This document shows positions 43,483-54,676 of a DNA stretch of 64,000 nucleotides, one piece after another (within the stretch, counting starts at the first letter, position 1; each line of letters begins with the position of its first letter). The position numbers and the translations under genes were made by a program. The notes beneath the pieces were generated by a model, which did not search any database, had not been told where the DNA came from, and saw nothing but the letters and a program-made list of their open reading frames with translations. This stretch comes from Microthyrium microscopicum (lineage: Eukaryota; Ascomycota; Dothideomycetes; Microthyriales; Microthyriaceae): the NCBI GenBank assembly GCA_010405405.1, contig MU004231.1, positions 1,757,386 through 1,821,385 of the forward strand. The letters run 5' to 3'.

Positions 43483-44041
43483 GATGTAAGGATGTGGGAT
43501 TTGTAGATGTTGTGCCGGCGTTTGCTGCTCTGAACCGGGATAATGATGAGAATCAATCTACAGGCCAAAGAGAGTGAGATTCTGGCAAGAAATAGCCAGA
43601 GAGTGACATGTTTAAATAACAGAAATGGGGAGCAGGTGAGATGTGTCAAATGGATCGAATGTGGGAGCCTGGCGGAGCAATTGATAGAATGAGGCGGTGC
43701 CAACGCCACGATATTGCGCAGATGGGCAATCCTAAACCAAAACGTATTATTTCGCTACTAGAAATGCAAGGAGACAAATCTTGATAGAAAGTCAGTAAAC
43801 GAGTAGGATTTCTATTTTTGGCCATACTACATTGGTGATAAAACACAAGAGTACTTCTATAATTTAAGATCTGAAGCTTGATGCACTCCTTTTGGCCTCC
43901 ATGGAATTGTAGCAGAGATGTTTATTCCGGAACGACATGAATCAGTTGGCACGATGTGATATGATCTCGGAAGTGATCATAATCCTAACATTTACTTAGT
44001 GGTTGATACAGTAATAGAGCAATGTCACTCAGATCTAAGAT
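43483..44041. other. Intergenic region
   Basis: About 560 bases between two minus-strand genes. It holds the promoter of the anchored F-box-like gene and the 3' flank of MED5. No gene was seen. Confidence 0.4.
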
Positions 44042-47000
44042 CTACCCAAAGCTAGTAAAGTCAATCTCATCGACATCTAAACCAGCAAAAATATCATCAT
44101 CACCACCTATACCGCCTCCGAAGCTCCCAAGATCCATGCCACCATCCATTTGCATACTCATGTCCATTGCATCTCCAGACAGATCCATACCTCCCGCTGC
44201 ACCAGTATTCGTAAAGTCCATGGCATCACCCATACCTGCGCCCACGCCTGCACCCGCACCGGCAGCGACATCGATCTCAGCAGCAGCAACGGTGGCCACT
44301 TCTTCGCTTGCCATGGCACCAAGTCCAGTCATTATCTGCTGTGCGGCGAGCTCATTCAAGTCGTTGTTGACGGAAATGGCAAGTTGATTCTCAACTCTTC
44401 GATAGAGCCGGACTACAGCTTCTGTATATGCCATGTTGGTATCAAGCTTCTGGGGCAGCTGATCATATCTCTTCCCTAGAGTTTCTCGTAGATTCATGCC
44501 CCTGTTTACATCTGACAGACTCGTGTGTGCCCAATCGGTTGGATCAAGTCGTGAGCCGGGAACTGGTGCACATATCCATGCCGTTGCTATATCAAGCGCA
44601 ATGGCCGGGGCTCCCGACGGCGAAATCGACTGCGCTTGGATCTCATCGAGAATGGTAGATAGAACCGACCCTGCGCCATCAGCAGCAAGAGCAGAATAGA
44701 AAAGTCGAGGACTGTAATTTGGCACATCGAGCGACGGATTCATGGGTGACGAGCTGCCCCATGCAATGAGTGCTTGGAACGCAGTCTTCAGCGCTGGGCG
44801 TAGATTGCCGATATGCCTCAGTTGTGAGGATAGATCCGAATCAGGATCGTAATTTGTTCTCTTGAATGACCCAATACTATTGAGTGCGATGAGCATTTGC
44901 TCAATCACGGCAGCCTTTCGAAATTGTGGGCTATTTGCGCAGATCCTCTCAATGGTTCGGACAGTCGGTTCAGCCATCATTCGGATCACAGTCTTGTAAA
45001 CAGGAACAGGCTCAGTTGGTGGTTTTATCGCTCTAAAAATGAATCTCAAGGTGATTCCCATCTCTGGTGGATTCCGGCGATTCTTCCAGCTGTGCCTGAG
45101 CATCCAATTCATGGATCCAATCAAAGAAGGTACAAGGAACGGCTCGCAAAGATCTGAAAACTATTAGTAAGTGGCAATACCAGTCATAGTGACGACTCAC
45201 ACTCAAATGCAGTCTTGGTCGCCTCGAAGGGAATCATTTTTTGCACAACTGCAGACAAAATGTTGTAACAAATTGTCGCTGATAGTAGGTAGAACTGCTG
45301 AGGTTGACAAGATGATAGTACCTCGTCCGTGATGGAATCTGGATTGAAAAGTCCTTTCATCCAGACCGACAGATGCTTCTTTTCATCGTCAGTGAGACTG
45401 TCAACCGCTTTAATCTTGTGCCCATTTTCAAGGTATTTGGAAACAAAACTATCGCTCGGTATGCCTAACTCGTTTACTGCTATATCAAAACGATAGACAA
45501 CGCTTAAAACAAGCAAGAAAACCGAAGCAAATTCCTCATAAACCGGTTGGTACTCTCCTGAACAATCGTGAGCAGAATGCTCTCTAATAGAGAGTGGACA
45601 AACCTTGATCGTCCTCGTATCTCCAATCGTCAAGCAATTGACATATAGGCTGCAATAATGCAACCAATGGAACGAACTGCGCCATAACGTCTAACAGCTT
45701 TGGTTTCGCAGTGAGAGAATTACAAATAGATTTAAGAGTGAATGTGTCTTTGTTCATACAAAGAGTGCGAATGACCTGTAAGGTTAGGACATGTTCTCCG
45801 TTGTCAAGATCAAACTTACATCAAAAAGGGCAAAGGAGATGGGTCCAGCATTGCCGTTTAATTTGTCCAACTCATCTATAAGTTGAGAAATTCGATCGGA
45901 ATCAGAAGCACATTGCTCGATGAGCGTTTCTTTGAGATAGCGGCTGGACGGATCTGGAGGCTGAGAGATTGGTTGTTCACCGAGTAAAGCTTGGATGCTA
46001 CTCGGTCTCAACAAAGAATGTAAAGCGCAAGAGAATAGAAATTCCTGGCGAACATCTTGTAGTGCATGTTCTGATACCATTCCAAATGAAGGGGACGGAA
46101 ACATGGCATGATTGATGCGGGATAGCGCCTGCGCGAAGCAATTCTCAGGTCGATCTGCTGAGAACATAGACTGGGCTAGATTTGTCAAGAATTGGGGAAG
46201 TTTGTTGACAAGGAATGATTTGAGCGCAAATGTGGTTTCTTCAGACTCTTTTCTTGTTACTGCCGACGACAAGAGGTCAAAAGCACCGACAACGAGGTCA
46301 ATGAAAAGAGATTCCGAGTCGACTTGCATGTTAAGTTTGTACTTTATGTGAAGAAAGCCCATTGCCTGAAGGTCATCCGGAATGGGACGAGCAAATACCT
46401 ACGCAGCATGAGTACCAAGTCGACTTCCAATTCATATTAACTAACCAGTGATTCAAGGAAGATAAACATTGCCGGTCTGGTTGGAATGGTCGGCACGTCG
46501 ACAACTTGACTTATTTGAAGGGTGGCTTGAGCCAAATTCGTACTTTTTTCATCAATTGTTTCACTTTCATCTCGAAGTTTTGGCCGTAATCTGATAGCTT
46601 CAAGCAATCTATTTGCGTGCTGAGCTGCCACTTGAGATCCAGTCTGCGTCCATAGTTGATAGAAGCTGTGCAATGTCTCAGACAGTGGTTTTAGAATACC
46701 TATCACAGTAGTAAGTATATATTATCATTATTTAATGAGTGAGTAGACCAGAAAGGCGTGACATGACTTACTTTTGCTACTATGATTGTCAATCATGGAT
46801 ATCATTTCACCATTTTCGAGCGCTGCTGCTGCTAAAAAGCCAAGAGCATCACACAGCTGGGGACCATTTTCATCTAGAAGCAGCTGATCAGACTTGACAA
46901 TAGCTTGTAACCAACCCAGAACACTCTGAAGAAGTTTTTGTGCAAGATGGGAGTGCTTTGGTGCTTGATGAGTCAAAATCTGTCTCGTGACAAGCATAAC

Positions 47001-47396
47001 CAGAGCAGTCTGTAGGTCAGAAGAGTTCTTAGGCTCTCGTGGTGGTTTATGTTGTCGATACAAGGAATGCTCGAGTGTCGCATCCAGAACATCAGAGACT
47101 GATATTCGTTTCGTCAAAAGAAGATCCTCAAAGTACTCTGTGAAGAGAGAGTCGGACACGATCGAGCCTGTTCGTTGACAATCCAGTAGTTCATTAGCTA
47201 GGTATAGCCTTCCAGAAGGCTTTTCTGCCCACAGTTGGCCGGCCAAAGTGCGAAACTTGGGGCCTTGAATTCGTTCATGGAGGCATTGATGGAAAAGAAG
47301 CTTCCACACGCTAGGCTCAGCCACAGCGTTCTCCTTCATTGGCTTGATCTTTTTGGTCGGGACATGAATGACATGAGTACTACTCTGAGTGGTCAT
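44042..47396 (-). CDS. MED5: Mediator subunit 5 (1032 aa)
   Basis: Six exons: 46772-47396, 46446-46699, 45820-46398, 45604-45775, 45201-45557 and 44042-45153. The introns are 72, 47, 44, 46 and 47 bases, and every join is in frame. The protein is all-alpha-looking, with an N-terminal block VWKLLFHQCLHERIQGPKFR typical of fungal Med5/Nut1 and long helical repeats throughout. The middle has PVYEEFASVFLLVLSVVYRF and the C-terminal third has PPEMGITLRFIFRAIKPP. The C-terminus is Gly/Asp/Met-rich (GGGIGGDDDIFAGLDVDEID). Length fits ascomycete Med5 (about 1000). It sits in the Mediator tail and links activators to RNA polymerase II. The assignment rests on remembered family features, not a search. 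Confidence 0.82.
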
Positions 47397-48586
47397 GTTG
47401 ACTCAGATGCAACATTGGACGAGATGTTCCAGGCTAGGTAGCGATGAAGTTTCGCAAGTATTGGCTGTGCAATTGATGTAGAGGTCTTAGCCCGGGAACA
47501 AAGCAGACTGGCAGTGACCAGTCACTATTGTGAGAAGAAAGCCTGCCAAGGATTTAAGGTCGTAGTTGACGTATTTGAGGCTATGAGGATATTTTTCGAC
47601 GATGATTGGCCTATAAACAACGACAATTATGTTGACAATGGTCAGTTGTAGCCCGAGCCTACTCTATCGAGTCAATGTTTGACGCGACTACCCCCGGCGA
47701 CCACCAACAACCAACATGCGACAGAATAGGATTACCTCAATTATTATGCGAAGTACCCCTCTCTGGTCACATAAACAATAAGATGATGAAAGATGAGATG
47801 AAAGATAGATATATTGCGATGTATGGATGACAAAGCGCGTGCGGTGAAGTGGAGATGAGATGCAGTTCAATGTTAGATGTTGGTTGTCGCGCAGGGGCTT
47901 TTGCAGCCACGCTTCAACGTCTGGTCATGATTTCTCTAGTCTTGGGTCGCTTTGAAAAAATATAAAACCAGTAGCAAACCAGCCGATATGCGAAAGAAAG
48001 TTTGGTTCATTAGTCTGATTATCCAAGCTAAGTTCTAGGCATCCGAAAACCGTGCAAACTTCACACAAACTTTGGTGTAAAATAATAACACAGAACGCTA
48101 TATACCATGGCGATTGGGTAGACCTTTACTGCCACTGATTTACTAGTACCTCGCAAATAGTTATATAAAGACCTCTATGAGACGCTTAGGCTCTGAACTT
48201 TGTCCCCATGATTGCTAGCTATATAATCTTTCACTAGGTTGAAGGTGGTCTTATCCGTCTATCCAATTTTGGAGGTTGAACCACGGTTCAGCTCAAATCA
48301 ACGCTTTTCAACCACCTAAAATCGATATCACGGGAGTTGCCAGCAGTAACCATGGTTCACCTCACGATGAATGCAGTGACTCGCATCACTGTAGTGATCT
48401 GAGTGCGCCCTCAAGTCCTTAAAACCTCGCGTCCCTCCGTCCATCTTCCACCAGTTCTCTCAACACTTTCTCCAACTCCATCCCCCAAGAAGTTGGCCAC
48501 GACCACCGTCCAAAAGTAGCTTTGTCTACTTTCAACGCTGCTCACCCCTTTCAAATCCACCAAACCAACCTTCTTCAAGCAAAGAC
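47397..48586. other. Divergent intergenic region, 1.2 kb
   Basis: This lies between the starts of MED5 and the Siw14-like phosphatase gene. Short inverted motifs occur around 48270-48365, where GAACCACGGTTC (48278-48289) is a palindrome and AACCATGGTT follows at 48348. These are possible regulatory sites. Small ORFs are unsupported. Confidence 0.45.
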
Positions 48587-49288
48587 ATGTCTCTTCAACC
48601 TTCCGTCACGGAATATCTCGAGTCGCCATCCGACTCCAATGCCAAATGGGTGACGTTCCAGCTAAACGCGCCTCTGCCAGCAACCAGCAACGGCTCGCGC
48701 TTGGCCATCGGCGCTCCTCCAGCAGAGCTCACCCAAGTGGGCAACTTCGGCGCCGTCTCTCCAGGCGCCATCTACCGCGCGCAGTTCCCACAGCCAGACA
48801 ACTACGCCTGGCTATCCACCCTTGGCCTGAAGGCCATTCTGACGCTCGTCGAAGGCCCCTTCGACGACCACTACCGAGAATGGATGTTCCAGGAAGGCAT
48901 CCAGCATCACAACATCATTCTTCCAACCAATAAGGATGCTGTCAACATGCGTGAGGCGGATATCAAAGCTGCCCTTTCTGTACTCCTCGACCAGCGCAAC
49001 TACCCGTTGCTGATTCATTGCAACAAAGGAAAGCACCGCACTGGCTGCTTGGTGGGAACTTTACGACTGGCGATGGGAGAAGAGATGGGACCTGTCGTGG
49101 AAGAGTACCGTGCTTACGCGGGAAAGAAGGCGCGACCGGGCGACGAAAAGTTCTTGGGTGAGATGGACGTCGCACCAGTGACAGAGATGGTGAAGGCTCT
49201 TGGTGCTGTAGGCCTGGAGATGAACGAGAAGGGTGAGCGAAAGCCTGCGGCGGGATCGTCGCTTCCTAAGGAGAAGCGTGGTAGTTGA
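48587..49288 (+). CDS. Siw14/Oca-type tyrosine phosphatase-like protein (233 aa)
   Basis: A single exon. The active-site loop is HCNKGKHRTG with Cys145 and Arg151 in CX5R spacing. It is preceded by NFGAVSPGAIYRAQFPQP (a 'xxNFxxVxPGxxYRSxxP' opening typical of the Siw14/Oca1 group) and LGLKAILTLVEGPFDDHYRE. These enzymes act on inositol pyrophosphates (Siw14) or are involved in oxidant and cell-cycle responses. The basic loop residues KGKHR match the inositol-pyrophosphatase type. The C-terminal 40 residues are charged and probably disordered. Its GC content looks higher than that of the flanks. The substrate assignment is an inference from the loop. Confidence 0.88.
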   Translation: MSLQPSVTEYLESPSDSNAKWVTFQLNAPLPATSNGSRLAIGAPPAELTQVGNFGAVSPGAIYRAQFPQPDNYAWLSTLGLKAILTLVEGPFDDHYREWMFQEGIQHHNIILPTNKDAVNMREADIKAALSVLLDQRNYPLLIHCNKGKHRTGCLVGTLRLAMGEEMGPVVEEYRAYAGKKARPGDEKFLGEMDVAPVTEMVKALGAVGLEMNEKGERKPAAGSSLPKEKRGS

Positions 49289-49607
49289 TCTGGGCCGGCG
49301 TTAGGAGTTTGGAGTTGCTTATATCGGGTTTCGCTATGGTCCGGCTTGGAAGGTGTCTTTCCTGGTTTATCTGTTTTGCTGTATTTGTTATTGCCAACAT
49401 TAGTATCGCTTGAACAGATATGAATGTAACGAAGGAACCATCCAATGAATTGAACTTTCATCAATGACACTATTGACCGCTCAAGTCCGCATAAGTACAT
49501 GTAACCTTCCCATCACTACCGCAAGACACAGTATATAAAACATTCATGCAAGACAAAAACTGGAGAACGAAACTCAAGTCTAGTTATTTACCTGCGAAAA
49601 GGATTCA
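49289..49607. other. Convergent 3' flanks
   Basis: About 320 bases between the phosphatase gene and LSC2. No gene was seen. Confidence 0.4.
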
Positions 49608-51238
49608 TTAGATCCCAAGGTTGAACTCAACACCAACGTCAATATCACGAGCTTGAGAGGTTAGCTATTTCTGTTAAGAAGTATAAGAGAGCATGATGAT
49701 TTACCTATCTTAACAAGTTTGGAGAATTGCACGGACTTCTCGGCGGCATTTTGGAGATCATCGATGGAGAAGATCTTCATGCCGGACTCATTGATCTGTG
49801 ACATGGTGAGTACGGTACATCTTCATTACTTTGTACTTCACTTACGAGCTTATGAGCAGCCTCCATGTTTGTGCCTTGAAGACGAGCAATGATTGGTATC
49901 CGGAGGTTCATGTTTTGTACAACCTGGATAAGACCAGTAGCGATGGCATCGCAGCGTACGATACCACCAAAGATGTTGACAAAGATGGCAGAGACCTTGG
50001 GGTCGCTGGTAATGAGCTCGAATGCCTTTTGAATGGCGGCAGGGGTAGCTCCACCTCCAACGTCAAGGAAGTTGGCTGGGCTACCACCATTGAGCTTGAT
50101 GATATCCATGGTGGCCATGGCAAGACCTGCACCGTTGACTAAGCATCCGATATCACCATCAAGCTTGATGAAGTTGAGGTTGGATTCAGCAGCCTTGACC
50201 TCATCGGCATCTTCCTGGGTAGTGTCGCGCATGTCGAAGAGCTCTTTTTGTCTGAAATCTGCGTTATCGTCGAATCCGAGCTTGCAATCCATGCAAAGAA
50301 CTTCATGATCTGTTGTTTCGCTCCATGGGTTGATTTCGATCTGAGTAGCATCCTTATCCATGAAAAGCTTGTATAGCTTCTTGATTTCGTCCGCAGCGGT
50401 TTCAATAGTATGGTCAGAGAATCCAATCTCAGTTGCAATCTTGGTGGCAAGCTCATTCGTGACACCTGCATGAATATCCACTGGGTAGGTCTTGATAGCA
50501 GCTGGGTTTGTCTTTGCGACTTCCTCAATATCCATTCCACCTTGCGAGGAAGCAACTATAACAGGCTTTTGTTGGGCTCGGTCCATGAGAATAGCGAGGT
50601 AGAATTCGCGACGGGCAAACTTGCGTTCGACGATATAAACCGAGTTGCAGGGACGACCACCAGCACCGGTTTGCTTGGTGATGAGTTTGTGTCCGATCAT
50701 TTCAGAGGCGAGGGCGCGAGCTTCCGCAGGCCTACCAAATGTTAGGTTGTGTTCTCTATCAATCGTTGGAAAACTTTACGAGTAGATGACTCTGACACCT
50801 CCTTTGAACCCATGATCAAAGTGTCCCTTTCCTCGTCCACCAGCAAGGACTTGTGCTTTCATAACCAAATCATCATCCTCTGTTTAAAGTCAAAATGTGT
50901 TCGATAATAGGAGACAGTTGTTCGTACTGAGCTTTTTCGCGACAGTCTCTGCTTCTTCTGGAGAGAAGGCAACGTATCCGGGAGGCACTCCAATATCATA
51001 CTAAAAGGATGTAAGCAGTGATCGAAAATAATTTGTGGTCTGATCATACAGATCGTAGAAGGTCGGCAGCACGGTATTCGTGTATGGATAGATTTCTTCT
51101 CTGTTGATTAAGCGCGTATCTGGATGGCTTTGGCTGCGTATCTGTTAGCCCATGAAACAGCTTCTATCGACCCAGGAGACGAACCACAGCAGCGCGCAAA
51201 GCCGCGATTGCGGGTCGACTACGTGCCAGCTTGAACAT
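49608..51238 (-). CDS. LSC2: Succinyl-CoA ligase (ADP/GDP-forming) beta subunit, mitochondrial (443 aa)
   Basis: Seven exons: 51185-51238, 51050-51133, 50928-51000, 50780-50879, 49846-50731, 49705-49795 and 49608-49651. The introns are 51, 49, 48, 48, 50 and 53 bases, and all frames agree. A basic N-terminus ([26 protein letters not shown]) is a likely mitochondrial presequence, followed by [10 protein letters not shown]. Conserved blocks are [20 protein letters not shown] (ATP-grasp), [45 protein letters not shown] and [16 protein letters not shown]. It forms succinyl-CoA ligase with the alpha subunit in the TCA cycle, coupling succinyl-CoA cleavage to nucleotide phosphorylation. The last exon is only 44 bases and gives ..[14 protein letters not shown]. 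Confidence 0.95.
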
Positions 51239-51493
51239 GCTGACTATCGACCTGTAAAGAGGAAATATATGTCAATGGAAAGACTTTGAAGGGGTGATCA
51301 AATCAATGGTAACTATCGGAGAAGCGTTCCGCTGGATTGGTGATGAGAGACGAAAGCTTGAGCCAAGGAAGAACGCTATCCCACTTCAGGCCAAGCTTCT
51401 TTTTCCTAGCTACGATCTTTGACATCAAGATCCCAACATTATTGGCATCGCAAGTTTTACTCACATCGTGCTCTAATTATTCAATATTTCATC

Positions 51494-52220
51494 ATGCCTA
51501 AGCCAACCGAGCCTTCCGAAGCTGATATTGTGTTCAACCGAGCTAACGTCGCCCTGGCCAAACACCAACGCCTCGTCGCATCATGGCTCTCTCCACCCTC
51601 CGCCCAAGAACTAGCAAGCGCAAAATCGCAAGACGAATTACAAAAGGAAGAGGAAGACATGTTTGCTCCGGTTCCTGAATTGTCAGTTCTGGGCCCACAT
51701 CTATATATTACTCAGCCATAAAGCTGATTGGAAAAATAGGCTGGGTGTAGGAGCTGTAGTTCCAAAAGACAGTGATGGCCTACCAAAGCGATCAGAAGCT
51801 TCGGCTATGGAGAAACTGCGCAAGCAACTTCTTGGAAAGAATGCTGCAGCAGTAAAACCTGTAAGGAATGGCTCAAAAGCTGCTGTACCAGAACCTGCCA
51901 AAGCGTCCAAGTCCTCCTCCGCTAGAACTGCTGCTCAAGACGATGAAAGTGATGAGGAAGGCGGTAGAGCTATCGCAATAACGTCTTCGAAATCTCACCC
52001 CGTACGGCCAAAGAAGAACAAAAAGAAACGCAAGCTCGAGCAAGATGAAGATTCGCCAGAAACAGGCGCGGATCTTGCCCATCAGAAGGAGAGCGATTCG
52101 AGTGCACAGGCAGAAGTGGCTCTTGAAGAACCTCTTCCAAAGGCTACCAAAAAGAGAGCCAAGAACTTTCTCGACGAAATGCTCGAGAAGAAGAGCAAGA
52201 AGAATAAAGGAAGCACGTAG
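51494..52220 (+). CDS. DUF3245-type basic nuclear/nucleolar protein (222 aa)
   Basis: Exons 51494-51681 and 51740-52220 are joined across a 58-base intron (GTCAGT donor, AATAG acceptor). The N-terminus (EADIVFNRANVALAKHQRLV, ASWLSPPSAQEL) and the LLGVGAVVPKD block match the small fungal/animal family DUF3245. The rest is low-complexity. A Ser-rich middle is followed by a Lys-rich stretch (RPKKNKKKRKL, about residue 147) and a C-terminal KKRAKNFLDEMLEKKSKKNK. The basic clusters suggest nucleolar localisation. The role is unknown. Its promoter is shared with LSC2 in the 255-base divergent gap at 51239-51493. Confidence 0.8.
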
Positions 52221-52312
52221 TACGGATAATGTTTCTTTCTTTGGAAAGACTGATGAAATATAGGCACCATACCCAAGTTTTCATAATATACATGATGTAT
52301 CAGCGCCTACAC

Positions 52313-53284
52313 CTATTCGTGTGTCCATTCTGGCTTCTTCTTTGCCGCAAACGCTTCCATCCCTAAAAAGACTTGTTAGCGCAATTCCTTGCTTGAACAG
52401 GGTAACCAACCTATTTTCTGATCCTTGCTACCGAATAGCGAGTGGAATACACGTCGCTCAAACTCAACACCTTCGCGAATACCAAGATCTTGACTCTTGT
52501 TGACGACCTCCTTTGCCGCCTTTACTGCTAGTTGACTGAAGCTAGCAATCTTTGCAGCTGTAGACAACGCACCATCAAGGCACTCGGCGGGCGTCTCGAA
52601 TACTTTGGCAGCCAGTCCCCATTCTCCTGCTTGTTTTCCTGTGAACGTATCGCCTGTGAGAATTAACTCCATAGCTCGGCTCTTGCCAATGGCAGCTGTC
52701 AATCTTTGACTTCCACCAGCACCAGGAATAACGCCTAGCTTGATTTCAGGTTGTCCAAACGTGGCTGTGGTGGAGCAGTATAAAATATCTCCCATCATGG
52801 CAAGCTCGCATCCACCGCCTAGAGCGTAGCCGTTGACAGCAGTAATCAATGGCTTCTTCAGAAAAGTAGTCAAATCTGACCACATTTCTATAAAGTCTTT
52901 ACCATAAGCATCAGCCAATGACAAATCCTTCATCTCTTTGATGTCTGCTCCGGCGGCGAAAGCCTTCTCTGACCCAGTGATAACCAGGGCTCCAATGGAC
53001 TCGTCCGCACTAAAATCTTTCAGAGCTTGGTTTAACTCTTTGAACAAGGGTGAGCTTAGTGCATTGAGAGCTTTTGGTCTGTTTAAAGTCACTAGACATA
53101 TCTTAGCACATACTAAGGTGATTGTTTCATGAAGACGGGGAATACCTAAGCCAACGCCGTCCTTTGGAGTAGATGTCTTTATGAACTCATATGTGCCTGT
53201 GGAATATCTTGCTCTAGCAGCAATTGGAGCTTGTTTCTGAACAACGCGGAAGGCCATTGGCCTTGCAGCTCGAAGGGGCAACAT
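52313..53284 (-). CDS. Mitochondrial enoyl-CoA hydratase (289 aa)
   Basis: Exons 53146-53284, 52411-53091 and 52313-52362. The introns are 54 and 48 bases. An Arg-rich N-terminus (MLPLRAARPMAFRVVQKQAP..RARYST) suggests mitochondrial import. The crotonase fold shows VTLNRPKALNALSS, the oxyanion-hole block FAAGADIKEM and ALGGGCELAMMGDI, and then FGQPEIKLGVIPGAGGSQRL, with both catalytic Glu residues of true hydratases (E in GGGCELAM and in GQPEIKLG). It adds water to trans-2-enoyl-CoA in beta-oxidation. The last exon gives GMEAFAAKKKPEWTHE, the usual ECHS1-type C-terminus. Start MLPLR is chosen over the longer in-frame extension. Confidence 0.94.
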
Positions 53285-54676
53285 GATGTGCAAAAGAGTT
53301 GATGCTGCCGATTGATTGACACAACAAAAGATAAAAGGAACGTTAGACCAAATATGTTGCAAAATTGACCAGCTCACAGAGCTTGAAGAACATCAGACGT
53401 GAGGTCAAGCTCGAGCTGCATGTGGTGGCTAATATCGGCATCGTCGGGAATCAAGATCCTCGACGCGCTAACCCTTGAGCTTCCAACTACATTTGATCTC
53501 AACACCTCATCCATCAATTTTACATCGTCGCATTGCTTACATCTAATTCGGCCTTGGATAAATACTCCAATAGCCCGTTTATCAGCTTACAATGGTTTGG
53601 GAACCTGCACCTTGGCTGTCTATGCGCCGCCTGGTGTCAAACATTGGCCAAACCACCTTGGCCATTTCCGTTATGCCCTCTTGCTCAAAGCTGTCAAGCC
53701 ACTTCACACTGAAAATCTAACTTCAACAACTTGAATGCACATGTCTCGTTGTTGCTTGTTATCACGAGCGTAAATGTCAACTCAATATCGCCGCTCACGA
53801 GAAGGCGCATCTTTCTCCCATGCGTCATGCCAGACTTCGAAAACTATCAGCATGGCATCAATCGACTTGCTCTACGCAGTACCTATCGCTCGTACTACAT
53901 GAGCCTGATAGGAGACTGATCAAGGCGGTCGAGAACAGTCCCGCCCCGGCCAGATAATGACCTCGACTGTCCTATTACCTGTTCTATGTTTCCACCCCAT
54001 CTTTGCTACTGTTGTAAACTGTTTCTAAGTTCTCGCCATAGGTTCCTACGCCATGCCATAGCTAGGACACTAAAATTATACAGATCTTGAAGAGTTTCAT
54101 CCTTGCAATTTCTCACGAAAAATCTAGAACGTCTGAAGAGACTAAAACATTGATTGATTGTCAGGAACAGCAAACAATGCCAAGAAAGTCACGAGCAAGC
54201 TGTTTTCGTCTGTACTCACTTTTGTCTGCTTGAGCGGTCTGTCAAACTATGGCACTGACCAAGACGTTATGAATGATTGGACGTGGATATGCGGACTTGT
54301 CAACGCATATTTGATCGACCCGGTTTGTGTTTACCTAGTGAATACCTCCAGACTTGGGGCAAAAAGTCGTTCAAAGGGAAATAAGACAACTTTTGATATG
54401 CCGCCACCTCTCCCTGACCTCGGAAACAGTTATGCCGTTCTTCTGGTTCAAAGACAACGGCATGTGTCGCCTACCTGATGTAACTGAAGATATAAACCTG
54501 GTGTTGGTGCCCAAGTTGAAATGGAACACATCTTTGAGCTTCGGGTTCTTTTCATTCGTTATACTATCCACATTCGTTTCTCGGACATTCGTTTCTTAGA
54601 CATTCATTCATTCGTTTACTATTTATAATCGTTACTTTTTAACTTGTTCTTGCTTTCTCTTGGGTCTATTGAAATA
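53285..54676. other. Divergent intergenic region, 1.4 kb
   Basis: This is the promoter region of the hydratase gene (left) and the heme peroxidase gene (right). ORFs 53399-53734 and 54158-54478 are unsupported. A tandem 15-mer lies just upstream of the peroxidase. Confidence 0.45.
54570..54614 (+). repeat. Tandem 15-bp repeat upstream of peroxidase gene
   Basis: ACATTCGTTTCTCGG, ACATTCGTTTCTTAG and a third degraded unit ACATTCATTCATTCG end 62 bases before the ATG. This could be a leader or promoter element, or simple slippage. Confidence 0.75.
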